The notes under the pieces are model-generated. The model had not been told where the DNA came from, ran no database searches, and saw nothing but the letters and a program-made list of their open reading frames with translations. This document shows, one piece after another, positions 35,784 to 48,877 of a stretch of 64,000 nt of DNA (position 1 is its first letter; each line of letters opens with the position of its first letter). Both the position numbers and the translations under genes were made by a program. Origin of the DNA: Nymphaea colorata (Eukaryota > Streptophyta > Magnoliopsida > Nymphaeales > Nymphaeaceae); NCBI RefSeq assembly GCF_008831285.2, contig NC_045142.1:21949354-22013353 (forward strand). The letters run 5' to 3'.

Positions 35784-37605
35784 TAAGCATTTATGGTTTT
35801 TGTTTATTATTATTTTTAAATTTTCCCTTGTGAAAAAGGAAAAATGGGCGCCCAATCTTAGCCAAAGGCCCTACTTACTTTCTTCTTGCAACAAGTTTTT
35901 AAATTTTGCGTTCCCAAGGTAACCTAATCCGGTCAAACATAACTTGGACCTTCTTCAATATTACTCCAGATTTGACAAGTGCCATAGTTTTCACCGTCTG
36001 AAAAATTAATTAAAAAAAGAGGCTTCTATAGGTCATGTATCCGGTCGATTCCGGCTATTTTTAATCCAACCTGCATACAGTTCTGCTTTTATGGCTATGC
36101 CGTTTCGCGTTTCTGCCAGCATCACTTGAGAGGTTGTTGGAAGTATTTCTTTTAGAAATCTAGCCACATATATTGATGAAAAATATTCGAATAAACACAA
36201 AAAATTGGAGTTTTTATAAGCTGTAAAAGATATGGTTTTCAATCTAAGTTCATTTCAGTGGTCGGAATTTTCTTTTCCAGTAAAAAAAAAACCGACTTAA
36301 AATTGATGAAAAGCCAGATGCCCCTTTGGTGTGTGTGTATATATCAAAGTTAAAGGTTATTCACAAGTGGCACATTTGTTTCTTCGAAATACAAAAATGT
36401 CCACATTTACAATATAATCGCATTATTCAAAAGTTGTTTTCACCAAAAGAATACGTCATGTATAACAAAATACATCATTTATGAACAAATAAATTTTTGT
36501 AAGTAAAAACATATACTGTTTCAAAAACCAACCGTATACAAGTGACAAAAATTTGGTAATTTTACATTATCTTCCACACAAGAAAAGGTTCAAGGGTTGT
36601 CACTTATCAAATTGAATTAAATCACATCCATACAATTCAATGGAGGCTTGATTTGGCTCATCAATCATCTCAACTGAGCGAACGAAGAAAAAGAAACACC
36701 ACACCACAACTGTTCCGCGATGCGCTTCCAGCGTCAGATCTAAAAAATATACCTAGATTACACATGAAGCCCACACAAGAAGAAACAAGCAAGAACTGCA
36801 GTCGTTGAACATCAAACAAAAATTCCTGCTCTTAAATTTCGATCACTACGAACGTGCGTTAGTGAAAGCCTTTCTGCTCTCCGAGCCGAGGTGCGACATG
36901 TTTTGTATTGTGATGCCTAATACAGCTTTTATCTAGGTTCCTTGTCAACCTTTTAAACTGGAGGAGGCACCAAGAACTTACAAATCACAATGGACAACCT
37001 CAAGGAGGAGCTGGGCGCAGCAGAGGCAGCTACCGTAGTTGCAAACGGCATCCCTTCGATGATGAACTTAAAACCCAGATCCAGCAAGAAATCTATTAGA
37101 CAAAGCTCTATATACAGCATTTTGTTATTTTATTGGAGGATGCCCCCAAAACATCTGAAAAGGAAAAGTTTGTTCCATTCAATAAGCATTTTTCTGAATT
37201 TTAACTGCCTAAAAAATCAATTATTCTGAAGAAAATTAAATGTGATTGACTTTACCAATAATATCCATCTTTCTTTTTTACATGGCACCAAACTGTACAA
37301 ATATTTGGTTGATCAAGCTTAAATCTATTTTGGCACTGGAGATAAAGCAGACGCAGCACAGACACCCATACTATCGCCCTACAGGCTCCAACATTGATTG
37401 ATCAAAAGGTTGACAAAGTATTCATGGCACTGGTTACACTCACCGTCACCTGGTTGAGCAATGTCCGTACGACAAGCATGGCACTTCAAATTTGTGTTTT
37501 GCTGATTTGTTCTATTCAAGGCAAAAAGGGAGAACTTTCATAGATATGTGATACTACTATGCACAAAGCCAAATCAATTGGCAACGGAGAGTTACCTTAG
37601 GACCA
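35784..37605. other. Intergenic DNA and 3' flank of the PRC-barrel gene
   Basis: The right part is probably the minus-strand 3' UTR of the PRC-barrel gene. The rest is AT-rich. The small plus-strand frame at 36990-37229 shows no known domain and degenerates into low-complexity sequence. Confidence 0.4.
35797..35801 (+). terminator. Pol III oligo-T terminator of tRNA-Ile
   Basis: TTTTT, 14 bp after the tRNA 3' end. Confidence 0.6.
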
Positions 37606-40600
37606 TCAATAATCCAACGGAAAATCCCAATCTTCTCTTCCCTCTTTCCTTGATGGAAACCTTCGAGCTCTAGATCGGCTCAAAGAGCGCCTTTGCCTTT
37701 GCGCCAACCTGATATCCAATTCATTTTCATCATCATGATCACCAGCCTTCATCTTTTGGTTACCCCAGAACCCCTGTTTCAAGAAAGACCACTTTTAGTA
37801 ACAGACCCCAGGTTGAAATGTTGAATGTACCATATTTGTTCTGTCAGAAGATACCACTTTCAGCAATAGACCTTCTGGTTGGACATACCATATTTGTTCT
37901 ATAGGAATGACGAAAGGTGCAGAGGACAGAAAACACCAGGTAAATGGAAGCTTTCATGGATGTACATGTCCCTATAGGCATGTAACCAGATCTGCTCTCT
38001 AACGCATATACAACCAGGGGTTTATAAAGTAAAAAAAGGCTGATCACCCAAAACTTTTTTACAATCAACATGAAGCACATGGATATAGCTGGAACCAGAG
38101 GTTTATGAAAACTAAAAAAGGCTGATCGCTCAAAATCTTTCAGTATCGGCATGAGATGCATGGATACAGCTGGAACTAGCCATCATCAGGATGACCAAGT
38201 TGCATTGTATCACAACATATTGGAAGGGGTGAACCCAGTTTTACAGGAAGTTGATGTTGACAAGCTTACACGAGTTAGACTTTATGATGGTAGCTCAGTA
38301 ATAAATATGACCTTTGTTAGTCTCTGTATTCGTGAAGCAGCACCTTCTTGTACTACAATGGTATCAGACAAAACTTCAAGCACATCCTCCACAAACAAAC
38401 AATATGTGCTTACCTACGGTAAAGAAAAGACAAACATATTATGAAAGAAACATATATCAATATTTCAGTTCAGCTAAAAGAAAATAAATGTCATACCAAA
38501 CTGGCAGGAATGATGGAAACACCAAAGGAATCAAGCTCAAGGGACTCAATGGACCCTGAGTTGATGTTGAAAGAGTAGCCTCGCACCTTACCAAACAAGA
38601 CAGATGTATTTCCAAATTATACAGTGGTGTTCACAAGAATGAATGCATTGAAACAATGCTGGTACCAGCTGTACCCAGCAAAAAACAACTTACCTTCCCA
38701 ACAGTGCGGCGGCTTTCAGTTATAACATTGTATCCAACCTAAACAGCCAAACATTGTGATCAGCATGTGATTATGTTCTATGAAAAGAAATATAAAAATC
38801 TACTGAAAAATTGATTAGTAGGAATTTTTCAGCCATTTATAGAAAAGCTCAAGTCTTAGATAGCTTTACCAATGTCTCCAAACCAATTAATCGGAGATCT
38901 TTTTCGATTACACTCTCATCCTGGACAAGCACAACATCGCCAACCTGGGACAATTCTTAGCCAAAATTATACATGCTCAACTCTGTTTAAACCAGGAATT
39001 CAGAGAAAGTTCCATGATGATGAACCATACAATAGAAAGAAGACAATGATGATGAAAACATCCTCAACTTGTCAAATTTTCAAATATGATAACTATAGCA
39101 GGTTTTCAGGCAAGTGCTTGATTGTTGTATATGCCGGAAAACGAGCATAACTCCCTAAAGTGCAATACACAGACAAGATGTTGCTTAAACTAGCTGACAT
39201 GCTACAATTTTTTATTGCTACAAAAAAAAAAAAAACCATCTGCAGATCTCCCACTTTCTTCACTACCTTCTAGTTCATTTGCATGTTTGCAACAACAACA
39301 ATTTGAATTTTGATTTAATAACAATTTTCCAATCAAAATTCTATGCCTCTACTAAATAAAGATCTAGTCATTCAAACATTCTAATCGACATTTTGCATAC
39401 TGTACATGATACATAGCCAAACTACAGTTCTCAACATCTACTATAATTATATTCAAAATTCCAAACTCATTTCCCCACTCAATCCATTTCATACTTTCGC
39501 TCCATAATGACCTTACTACATAAGGTTCCATCTCATTGCTCTCATGGTCGTCTTCAAATTTTCTTGAACTCTCTGGACTAGCTATTTAAGGTCAAGTAAG
39601 CTATCATACAAAGGTGGAGCTATCTTGGGCCCATGGGTACAAGCCCCTTCAGACCTGCTGAAGATTAACAGCGGGACTGGGCCAGGGTAACACAGTACCC
39701 CCTTCGGCAGGGTTGGTGCCCCCTCCCTTCTTAGACCCAGCCCACAGGCGTAAGTGCCCAGTCATAACTAATAAGGAGAAGAGAACTTTCAAACCATTAA
39801 CTGCCCTGTTTGCCCCACCATATCTGCAGTAGTCCCTTATCATTAGTCGCCCCACCTAGTCATCTTGCCAGAATCTGGAGCACTGTTGGCCCATGTTGCC
39901 TTAAATCACTCACATGCCACTGTGGAAATTGAACCACCAATATTGACAAGAACCTCTTTCTCTCTCTTATATATATTTCATTACAATGAATTTGTCCCCT
40001 AAGCTAAATTTGTGGCTCAAACGCTCTGCCTTGCACTACGCAACATAAGGTCCCAGGTGACCTGCACGGGGTGTGTGGATAATCAAACATTTCTCAACAA
40101 TATTTTTCAGTTTATTAGTATTTTCTATACTATCTAGTAAAGTGGCCTCCGCTATCACGTATTTAAGAAAATAATGGAGGTCTTAATTTCTAAAAAATTG
40201 GAAAATATAAATTCAGACAAATTAATCATACTAACTTTTTAAAGGCTGTATGTAAGTGCAGTGTCTGTGAACTACCCCAACAACTTTAGGCAGTACGGTT
40301 ATGCAACGGATACAAGATATCCTACCGACTTTAGGCAGTACGTATGTGCAATGGCTGCAAACTATCCCCTCAATCTTATCATCACCCAAAAGAGTAGACT
40401 GCTGAACTTTGTATTATTAAACTCCATATTGCCAGACTAGTTGGTTAATCCAATTTGTGAACTAACTCTCATCAGCTAGCTCACTACATGCATGAATCCG
40501 TCAAGTATATGATATAAATGTAAAGATGGTGAGAAACCTCATTCTTCCCAAGAAAATTTCAAACAATATGATCAGAAACTGAAAATAAACTTAAGAAACA

Positions 40601-42367
40601 CACGCACTTAGAGAAATATTTTCACTGTACAACAAACTGGATGACATGCTTATAGTCAAACGTAATTTTCTAGAAGTTTCTTAAAGGCAACTGACATTGT
40701 ATGAATAAGAGAAATCAGAACTCCACAATAGAGTCGACATACCTGAAATATGTCCTTCAACAAAAACCTCTCCATTTCACCCGATAATAAACTTGGTCTC
40801 ACCTCTACCACAAGCACCATCCACTGGATTAAAATTTCCAATCGCATGCTTGAGAAAATAACAATTATTAATATAACTAGTAAAACTATATATCATCAGA
40901 CTGATGTAGAAGGCTTTGACAATCACTATGAATGTCCTAACATGCCAACACCATATGAAGTTTAACCGTTATTATCATACAAAATTCCTAGAGTCGCGGT
41001 AAATTTGCTCAAAATGGTGCGTCCAGGGTTACAAAAATGTAGTTCTGATTCAATAAATGATATTACAACACGTTAACGACGCTCATTGTGCATTTACTAT
41101 TTTATTTGAGTAGAAACTTCGGCAGGCACAAGAAAAGCAGGTAGGCATCAATTTCAAGAACTATTAGAAACTGGCACGTACTTACCGATTTAACGTCGAC
41201 CCAAAGTTGGGATACGAAACCCAAGCTTAAGGCAGACTGAATGCTGATGACTTGCTTTGCAAGGACGTTTGATCTCCTAAGTACTTGTTTACCACCATGC
41301 AGACCACGATTTACCAAGCTCCCCATTTCCTCATCTTCGAACAGTGGTTCGGTCGTACTCTCTCCTCCAACAAGGTCATTAGATTCTGACTTTTTAACCA
41401 AGTTCTCATCCTGCTGCATTTCTCTTCTCAGCTGTAGTAAATCTCGATCCACTGGCAGTAAATCATCTTCGTCTATTAACGTATTCTTGCTTATGCCACT
41501 TTTCCTCTTTTTCAGTTGATCGACTGAACCACCGTCAGAAATTTTGTCAGAATCTAAAGTCCCGTCGTTTCCCTGAGGCGCCATTGAGGACATTGCCGTC
41601 CTATAATTCATGGAGGTGTTCGTACCAGAACAACTTAGGGACTCTTCATTTACGAATAGCGAATTAAAGTTTTCGTTATTTTTGCTACCTCTCTTGAATT
41701 TCTGATCGAAAGCATGATCTAGGAAATCGTACTGCTCGCCTTCCATAATGCCATCGTCATTCCGGCGATTTAAACTGGAACGGGCACTTGAATTATCTAG
41801 CGTATTTCCTGCTTCCGGTTCAAAATTGAACCCCATTTCGTTGTCCGCACGGCCGAATCGTCCGAATCTGCCAAAAGCCGGTACTCTGATATATGCACAG
41901 TGCATGTTCTTTGACCCTAGACACCACAAACCATGATTTCGTTCTGCAATTTTACGAACATTAGTTCCAGAATTTGGATTCTCGAGTGCATTCAAGCGCC
42001 CAAATTTCTCCAATTCCATGTAACAAATTCCATCTCCGCTACAGAAACGCCTGTTGCGTGGTGCAGACCTTCCATGCCCATGTTGCCGAGCCGAAATTTC
42101 AGCAGTTTGGCCCCAATCTAAGAAACGAAGATGCTCGTTCGGCCTGAACATGCCCTTACAAACCCTAATTCCGCCATGCCCAGAACCAGTCTTCCTGGAC
42201 TCACGACAATTCCCTAAGAACCCTAAATTCCGGGGATTCTCCTTCCTGAGAGCACCACTACGGACGATTCTTGCACGAAGACAACCTCCATTCTGCCCCA
42301 ACTCGACATTTCCTCGATCGGAAACAAAAAAAGGCGACGTACACGCCGGCAATGCAAGTTCGGCCAT
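37606..42367 (-). CDS. PRC-barrel domain protein, probably plastid-targeted, 7 exons
   Basis: Exons, in transcript order, are 42367-41186, 40823-40743, 38944-38870, 38738-38694, 38586-38497, 38413-38312 and 37773-37606. Every intron is GT-AG and phase 0; the total is 580 aa plus TGA. The start is the ATG opening MAELALPACTSPFF; a frame five codons longer would need a TTG. The N-terminus is rich in Ser, Arg and hydroxylated residues with few acidic ones, as in a chloroplast transit peptide. Residues 60-355 are polar and poorly conserved. The conserved part starts at RRSNVLAKQVISIQSAL and GFVSQLWVDV (about 361), followed by EVRPSLLSGE and VGDVVLVQDESV (first PRC-barrel unit). The second unit is VGYNVITESRRTVGKVRGY and SIESLELDSFG (about 447-485). 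The tail is basic and RS-rich. PRC barrels occur in RimM and the photosynthetic reaction-centre H subunit and act in assembly or docking. The role of this plant family is not known to me. Confidence 0.88.
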
Positions 42368-43620
42368 CGTCCTCGACGCCAATTATCGGATTGAATTCGA
42401 ACCGCAATGCAAGGGACTGCTCATTCTTGGTGGAAATCTAATGAAGGCGGAGTCGAATTCTCAGACATCCGGGAACCCGCTTGGAGGAATGCGATTTTGT
42501 TAGCCTTGAGTTGTGTCGAAGCAAGCTTGCTGTCGATGGAGACTCCCATAAGCGGTTTTAATTTCGCACCTGTATGAGGTTCGGTGAATTTAATATGGGT
42601 GAGCGATAGCGAGCATAGTCGAGCCCGAGCTGGTGCAGTTCGAGCTTCGCTGGGTTCAAAAAGCCAAGAGTTCGAGCTCGGCAACGAAACATCAGCTTGA
42701 CTCAGCAGCTAAATGCAGAGCTCGAGCTCGACTCAGTAACCTTGATAAGCTTGACCAGAGTCCGGCTGTAGGCAGCTGATAAAAACCGAAGAAGAACATG
42801 AAGATGTTGAGTAGAGAGATCTCTTTTCTCTCTCTCTCTCAAAAGATGTGAGAATTTACTAAGGGAAGAAGCCAAAAAAATTTAGGCTGAATTATAATTT
42901 CAAAATTTTTCTAAGAGTAAGAAATGAATAAGTAATTTGATTTAGATTTTGGTAAAGAATTTATCTACCGAAGCCCATGAACATCAGTTAACGTCAGACA
43001 ATTTCTCCCTCTTCCTGTTTGTTATGACTTGCATGGTTAGGTTGATGCGATTAAACCGTGTCCTCCTAAATTTATAGTAGACAATGGGACTCGTTCCTTT
43101 AATCTTGATTAGTGAAACTGAGTTTGGCATTATCAACAACTGTTAATTTGGACTATTTCGTCATTGATAAAGTCTATTAATCACGATTTTTGGGTTGAGA
43201 ACCTCATTCCTAGCATGCTCTACTGTTAGAAAAACACTTATGCTACATATTCGAGATCTAAAGTCATGCAACTAAGGAGCCGTTTGCTCGGGTTGACGGC
43301 TACAAGTTGTTTCATTAATTTGCCCCAACCTTGAGACAAATTTATAGAACAGTATGTTATAATGTTGTGTGAATCTACCTCAACGTTTAAGACATATTCA
43401 TGGAACAATGTGTTATTGTTCCCATTATAAAACCGCTCCTAAGAAGCTGTATGGTAATAGTAACATGTTGTTATTGTTTTATGAATTTATCCTAAAAAAT
43501 GAAATAGATTCATGAAATATTGTCATAAATGTGTCGTGAACATACTACATTTTCGAGGCAGATATATGAAACAATAACAATATGTTACTATCGCCAAACA
43601 GTTTCTAAAGGAGCAACTTT
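42368..43620. other. Promoter and upstream region of the PRC-barrel gene
   Basis: The minus-strand 5' UTR probably lies within 42368-42540. Sequence rich in GAGCTCGAGCTCGACT-type words (42590-42770) is a repeat also seen near 13.1, 32.6 and 58.3 kb. A hairpin-forming MITE candidate lies at 43449-43600. Confidence 0.45.
43449..43600. mobile_element. Hairpin-forming MITE-like element
   Basis: Arms GGTAATAGTAACATGTTGTT and AACAATATGTTACTATCGCC are imperfect inverted repeats. The outer flanks carry GGAGCCGTTTG (43271) and CAAACAGTTTCT (43598), so the full element may span about 43270-43612. Confidence 0.55.
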
Positions 43621-43881
43621 TTTAGTGAAGGTGAAAAGAATGGAACTATGCACTAAATGCCAATTATGCTAACAGCTCTAGTTTTTGTGCCTATTGTGGT
43701 GGGCATCATCCTAAGAGGGGGCAAGGAGGTCGCTATTATAGCCAAGGAAGTGTGATATGCCAATATTGTGACAAGCCTGGCTATAGTACCAAGAATGATT
43801 AGAAAGAGAGTTGTTGATTATCAAATGCTTACTACATGCAATCCCATCTTTTTGGATTGAATTGAAAGGAGAGGTGTTATC

Positions 43882-44055
43882 CAGAACTAGAAAATTTTGG
43901 TCGAGGGGCACAATAAGTTCAAATTCCAAACTTTAAGATGCACTCATATATAAGAAAAACTAAAAAATAATTAACTTTATATATGTAAATAAAGTAACTT
44001 TTGTGGGCTGGTGTGGGCAATTGCCTACACCAACTACAATGTAGCTTCGGCTCTG
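43882..44055. mobile_element. hAT-like MITE with 8-bp target duplication
   Basis: The duplication GTGTTATC occurs at 43874-43881 and 44056-44063. Ends are CAGAACTAG and GGCTCTG. It contains GTGTGGGCAATTGCCTACAC. Length 174 bp. Confidence 0.85.
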
Positions 44056-44878
44056 GTGTTATCGGCCACGACAAAGAGCTAATAGCTAGGAAACTCCTTA
44101 TCTACCCTAACTTACTCATTTCACTCTGAATCCCTTGCCCCTGCTATTATATCGATGAGCATGTAGTTTCTACCTATTTGTCTGCTGAGGAATGCAGTAG
44201 CTTGTTGATTTTTTAAGCATATGTCCATTGTTACCCTGATGTTATGGACGAATGATCCGGTTGGTTGTCCATCATTGTTAACCGAAACTAGTTACATACA
44301 TAGGCCTCTGCACCGTGCATAGGTCTATGTGCATGACTCGTACACCTAGAAGTGGGTCAAAGGAATGCATATCATGCACTGGGGGCTTTGCACGGTGTAC
44401 CCCGATGCATATTACCACCTATCATCGTGAAACATTCTGGGATTCATTCAAAATGTTGTCTAATGTGCAAATTGAATAAGCCCACATACGAACTCAAACA
44501 AGCTCCATAGGCATGGTACCAAAAGTTAAGTAAAGCACATAGCACTTTCTGGTTTGTAGTCTCAACAACAAGTACATCCTTATTTATTCTCAAAGTGTCA
44601 ACATCTCACCAGTTATGTGCTTGTCTATATTGATGATATATAGCTTGGTCTCTCCAGTGTCACCACATTTTGCTTAAGGATTTGGGTCATCTAAGCTATT
44701 TTATGGGCATAGAAGTAAAATAGAATGATAAAGCCATCATTTTGTCACAATAACAAAACTATATATGAAAAATAAATATGGTCGATGCCAACATGCCCCC
44801 ACATCTATTTTTGGGACCAAAAGTTTGGAACACGGATCAATTTCATCATGCCATGATCCAACCAAATATAGAAGTATA

Positions 44879-44977
44879 CAGGGGCAGAGCCACGGGAGCA
44901 GGCAGGGACGTTGGCCTCCTGTTAAAATTTTAAAACTATAATTTGGCTCTTCTCATGAAAAAACTTTTGGGTCCCTA
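44879..44977. mobile_element. Short hAT-like MITE nested in copia RT
   Basis: It begins CAGGGGCAGAGCCACGG. Flanks GAAGTATA (44871-44878) and AAAGTATA (44978-44985) form an 8-bp duplication with one mismatch. Internally deleted, 99 bp. Confidence 0.75.
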
Positions 44978-45359
44978 AAAGTATATATGGTCACTACCTT
45001 CAAATATCTCACATTAACTTGGCTGGATCATGCATATTCAGTTAACAAAGTATGCCATATGCAACATCCCATCTATGAAAGTTGGTCAGCTCTCAATTGC
45101 ATACTTAGGTATATATGCCAAATCACTCAAATTTCATACTTCGAATACATGCATAATCGCGCTTCACTTTCAGTGCTTTCTCAAGTATGTCAATTGGGCA
45201 AGGTGCCCTGATGATCAAAAGTCTATTGGAGCATGTGCTATATCTAGCTTGGACTCAATATATTGTCATGGAGCTCCAAAAAACAACACCACTTTAACCT
45301 GATCTAGTTCAAAAGCAGAGTTCTCCCCATTTCTTTGGAGGGAGGGGGTGGGTGGGAAT

Positions 45360-45810
45360 ATGGATGTTAATATATCCAATTTAAATAGGATATCCGACCA
45401 ATCCGTTTTGAAGAAATCAGAAATGAAAAAAGAATATCTGGTTAAGAAATCGTATCGAATTTGAAGTTAAAGAAATGTCATCCATTCATATTCAAATTGG
45501 GATTCAGATATACATAAATATTTGATCAGATTCGGATAAGGATTAAGATCATATCTATTTTTCAACAAATATCCTATATCCAATGTTCTTATATTTTGAA
45601 AATCAGTCAAATTCAGTTCAAAATTTGGATTCAGATTTGGACATGAATGTAAAAATCAGATTCAGATTGTGAAATTGGATTCCAGATTTGGATTTTAATA
45701 TGATTTTTCTTTGTTCATATGCAAATCAGAATATGTGAATATCCAAAAAAAAGTATATACAATTAAAAGTATATGCGATTCGAATTTGATCTGTTGACAA
45801 CCCTTGGTGG
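45360..45810. mobile_element. MITE-like element, 'TTGACATC' family
   Basis: The left end GGATGTTAATATATCC and right end TTGACAACCC are near-inverted. The interior is colinear with 26415-26840. Confidence 0.6.
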
Positions 45811-46026
45811 GAATCAAGATACATTGTCAACCGGGCTGCCTAAAGAAATGTAACAAGTGTAGAAAGAGGATTAGGACACAAAATAAGGCAAGTGGTAAGA
45901 AGAAAAATCAACAACAAATCCCAAAGATTCAAAATACAGATCAAAACATGTCAAGAATGAATACAAACATGAATCCAAATCTAGTGGTGTGCTGGTGGTG
46001 CCATATTCAAATGTTGAACATGTATT

Positions 46027-46218
46027 CAGGGGCGGAGCCAAGGTAGGGCCCCACTTAGGCCTTTTCCCCACCTCATTTATTTTAAAATTTATATGTAAAA
46101 TTTTAGAAAATTTTACTTGTTCTATATAAAAATTTTGAAAAATGATATTTCGGCCCTAGTCAAAATTTAAAAACTTTAATATGCTCCTCCTCATGCAAAA
46201 TTTATGGCTCCACCCTTG
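46027..46218. mobile_element. hAT-like MITE, best-preserved ends
   Basis: Terminal inverted repeats CAGGGGCGGAGCCA and TGGCTCCACCCTTG, flanked by a perfect 8-bp duplication CATGTATT (46019-46026 and 46219-46226). Length 192 bp, no coding capacity. Confidence 0.92.
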
Positions 46219-46226
46219 CATGTATT

Positions 46227-48859
46227 GTTATATAAGGCCACCTCCCATTGTCTAAAAGTAATGTGATAAACTTTTGGGAGAGTAAGACGAAGTATGTGAC
46301 TTTTTCACCAAACCTCTCCAAACCGCTTCTTTCTCTTGGTGTGCTTTCTTTTACGTTGTCTTTTGTAGCTCTCTTGGGGACCTTTACTGAAAGATATCTC
46401 CATATTGGATCTTCAAGTAGCAAAGGAGGCCAGTAGATTTCTAACATTACAACTTCAGATTTGGGGGCGTCAATGTGCATGCTTTTTGAACTTAATTATA
46501 TATCTAAAAAAGTAGAAAATTCTTGGCAAATCACCTTCCATTGAATTTGTTCAATTGGTTAAATTGCTCAGAAGCATAAAAATTTTACCAATCTGAAACA
46601 AGGAAAGCATAGCATAGAAGTAAAAGTTAATTTAAAGGTTTCAAATAAATTTCTTAGGATTTTTTTGCATATCCTGCGTAGGACATAGTCGACGGATCTT
46701 TCCTTTTCATAAGTTGCTGTCAATTCCCATCAGCTACCAAGCAGAACTGTTTATGGAGAAGAAACAAATTAAATGTAACTGAGATCACCTAAACAACTTC
46801 TAATTGATATCAACAACTTGTAATCTTTTTCTCTTCACATAACTGATAGAAGATTGACTTACAGTTTTTTTGGGCAAATTTATTGTTTAGATGGCAATTT
46901 TAACTTTCTTCCTCTTGTGAATGATTGAATCATCTATGTATTTACTGCTGGTTTGAGATATGTGGCGATATAATATTCTTAGGATCTCAGATCCATGGAT
47001 TTAGGGTCATACCCCTGCCCATCCGACCTTAAATCTAGGGTTTTTTAACATATCACATGGATTTAAATTTCATGCTATTGTGATCTTGAGTTTGTTTAAA
47101 TTGAGGATATCTCAAAACACATCTTTTAATGCAACCTCGGGTCTAAGATATCAGACAAAACCTTAAGGAAATTCAGTTGTAAAAGTAAAATCAACATTCT
47201 CAATCCCAAATTGAACTATGACCCGGCTTTTGGCATATGTAGCATTATGATGTGTCAGGGAAAGAGCGAGAGATTAGGGGTTATTTCTCCAATTGCTTTC
47301 AATATGTTTTGTTCCTGATGAAAGCAATTTGGGCACTATGCTCCTTACTCTTGTGTTATATGAGATAAAGTGTGACACAACACAAAAATACTCTGCCTCT
47401 TCCACCACTTACAGACATAGACTGGTACTGTAGAGTCAAAGAGAAAAAAGGGGCTTCAACTCTTTTTTGTTGGGTGGGTTGTAATCTTCTTGCTCACTGA
47501 AATAGATCGACATAATATATCAGGTAGACGATTCGGTAATTGATTTGATTCTTCATACTAAACTAATTAATGATCACATGCAAAAGACATACTATATTTT
47601 AAAAATAAATGATAAAGTTGTATAAAAGAACAACTTATAAAGAATAAGAACAAAATTTTGAAAGTACTAAATGAAAGAGACAAACAACAATACTGCTTAA
47701 ACTGTGACATCCATATGTCAGCAGACTACAGGGGCAAAGCCAGGGGGTGGGGGGCTTCCACCCCCCACCCTCCTTCCTCTCAATTTTTTTTTAAAGTTTA
47801 CATGTAAATTTTAAAAATTTTCATTTATTACATATAAAAATTATGAAAAAATATATTTCGACCATTATTAAAAATTTGAAACTATAATTTGGCCCTCCTC
47901 ATGAAAAATTCCTCGCTCAATCTTGAGAAGAATCAAATTTGTTTGCCATCAACATATTTTACTTAATTTGTTGTTTAGCCAATGAATGTATACATTTTAG
48001 TAGTTCATTTAAGGTTAGGTTGTTTACATCTCTATCTGCAAACAACATGAAGCACTAGATATGGTTCTTATGGAACTGGTTCAGAAACAACAAAGAAGCC
48101 ACTTCAGGAAGATAAATGTGGTTTTTCTAACTATTGAACTCGCCAAATTAACATCAAATGCCAAAGACAGAGTAGTAGTACCTTCAAAGGAAGGATTGAA
48201 CTTGGGAGTTAAAGTAAAAAAGGAAGACCTTTGAAAGGAAGAAAACTCTAAAATGCCCCTACCTCTCTTCTTTTTTTTTTTAACTGCATATTTGTTGCGT
48301 GCATAGAGGTGTGCATGCAACTCACAATAGTGGCTTGCTGGGGGATGCTGCTCCCTACCTTTATTGAACAAAATTATTTGCACAAAAGGAAAGGATAACA
48401 CTAAAAGATCTGTTATGCTTCATACACCATAGATTCAAAGGTTGACTTAGCTCTTCAAGAATACAGATACCATATCACAAAAAAAAATATAAATAAAAAA
48501 TCAACATTAGTTAGCCTGCACAAAAAGTTTACATCCCTCCACTGCTTGATGTGGGAGGTGATGAAGGAGCCAAATTGGACCGTAGAATAAACTTTTTCAA
48601 CTTTGACATTGTAATGAAAATCTTTAACCAGCCTGTAGAACTTTGGCCATAGTCTTTTTCCTTCATAATGTTGTTGTATCCTCTCGTCAAAGGCTTCCTC
48701 CCTAGTGCAAATGGATATGCAACCACCATATGATACCTGAACATCTTTTCAAACACCTCCAACTCATCTATCCCTTGAATTCAACAATATCGGCATACCA
48801 TTGGCTCCATCATTAAAATAAGTAGTTAATCTCATAAACAAGTAGCATAAGTACAAGTT
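46227..48859. other. Intergenic DNA with MITE remnants
   Basis: No gene seen. It includes a fragment at 46965-47150 that is an inverted relative of 33390-33590 and a hAT-like MITE at 47729. The small frames at 46248-46436 and 48081-48401 have no recognisable domain. Confidence 0.5.
47729..47925. mobile_element. hAT-like MITE, degenerate
   Basis: It begins CAGGGGCAAAGCCAGGG. Its interior ('tttgaaactataatttggccctcctcatgaaaa'-type sequence) matches the elements at 44879 and 46027. It contains a short perfect G/C hairpin at 47743-47769. The right boundary is uncertain and no target duplication was found. Confidence 0.6.
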
Positions 48860-48877
48860 AACTAGAAAAGCTAGTAA
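48860..48877. repeat. Left 18-bp target duplication of the LINE
   Basis: AACTAGAAAAGCTAGTAA, identical to 54617-54634 at the other end of the element. Confidence 0.9.

Larger units (their letters stand above)
43640..45300 (+). mobile_element. Decayed copia fragment, interrupted by MITEs
   Basis: Pieces of a copia polyprotein occur in order on the plus strand: a zinc-knuckle-like CQYCDKPGYSTKN at about 43755, an RT stretch with VYIDDI at about 44620 and DLGHLSYFMGIEV at about 44680, then LTLTWLDHAYSVNKVC and GKVPDDQKSIGACAIS up to 45260. Stops and frame changes are frequent and no LTRs were found. Two hAT-like MITEs (43882-44055 and 44879-44977) sit inside it. Confidence 0.7.

Noticed and set aside
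36990-37229. Plus-strand open frame of 79 codons
   Set aside because: The plausible-looking start degrades into low-complexity sequence; no homologue recognised.
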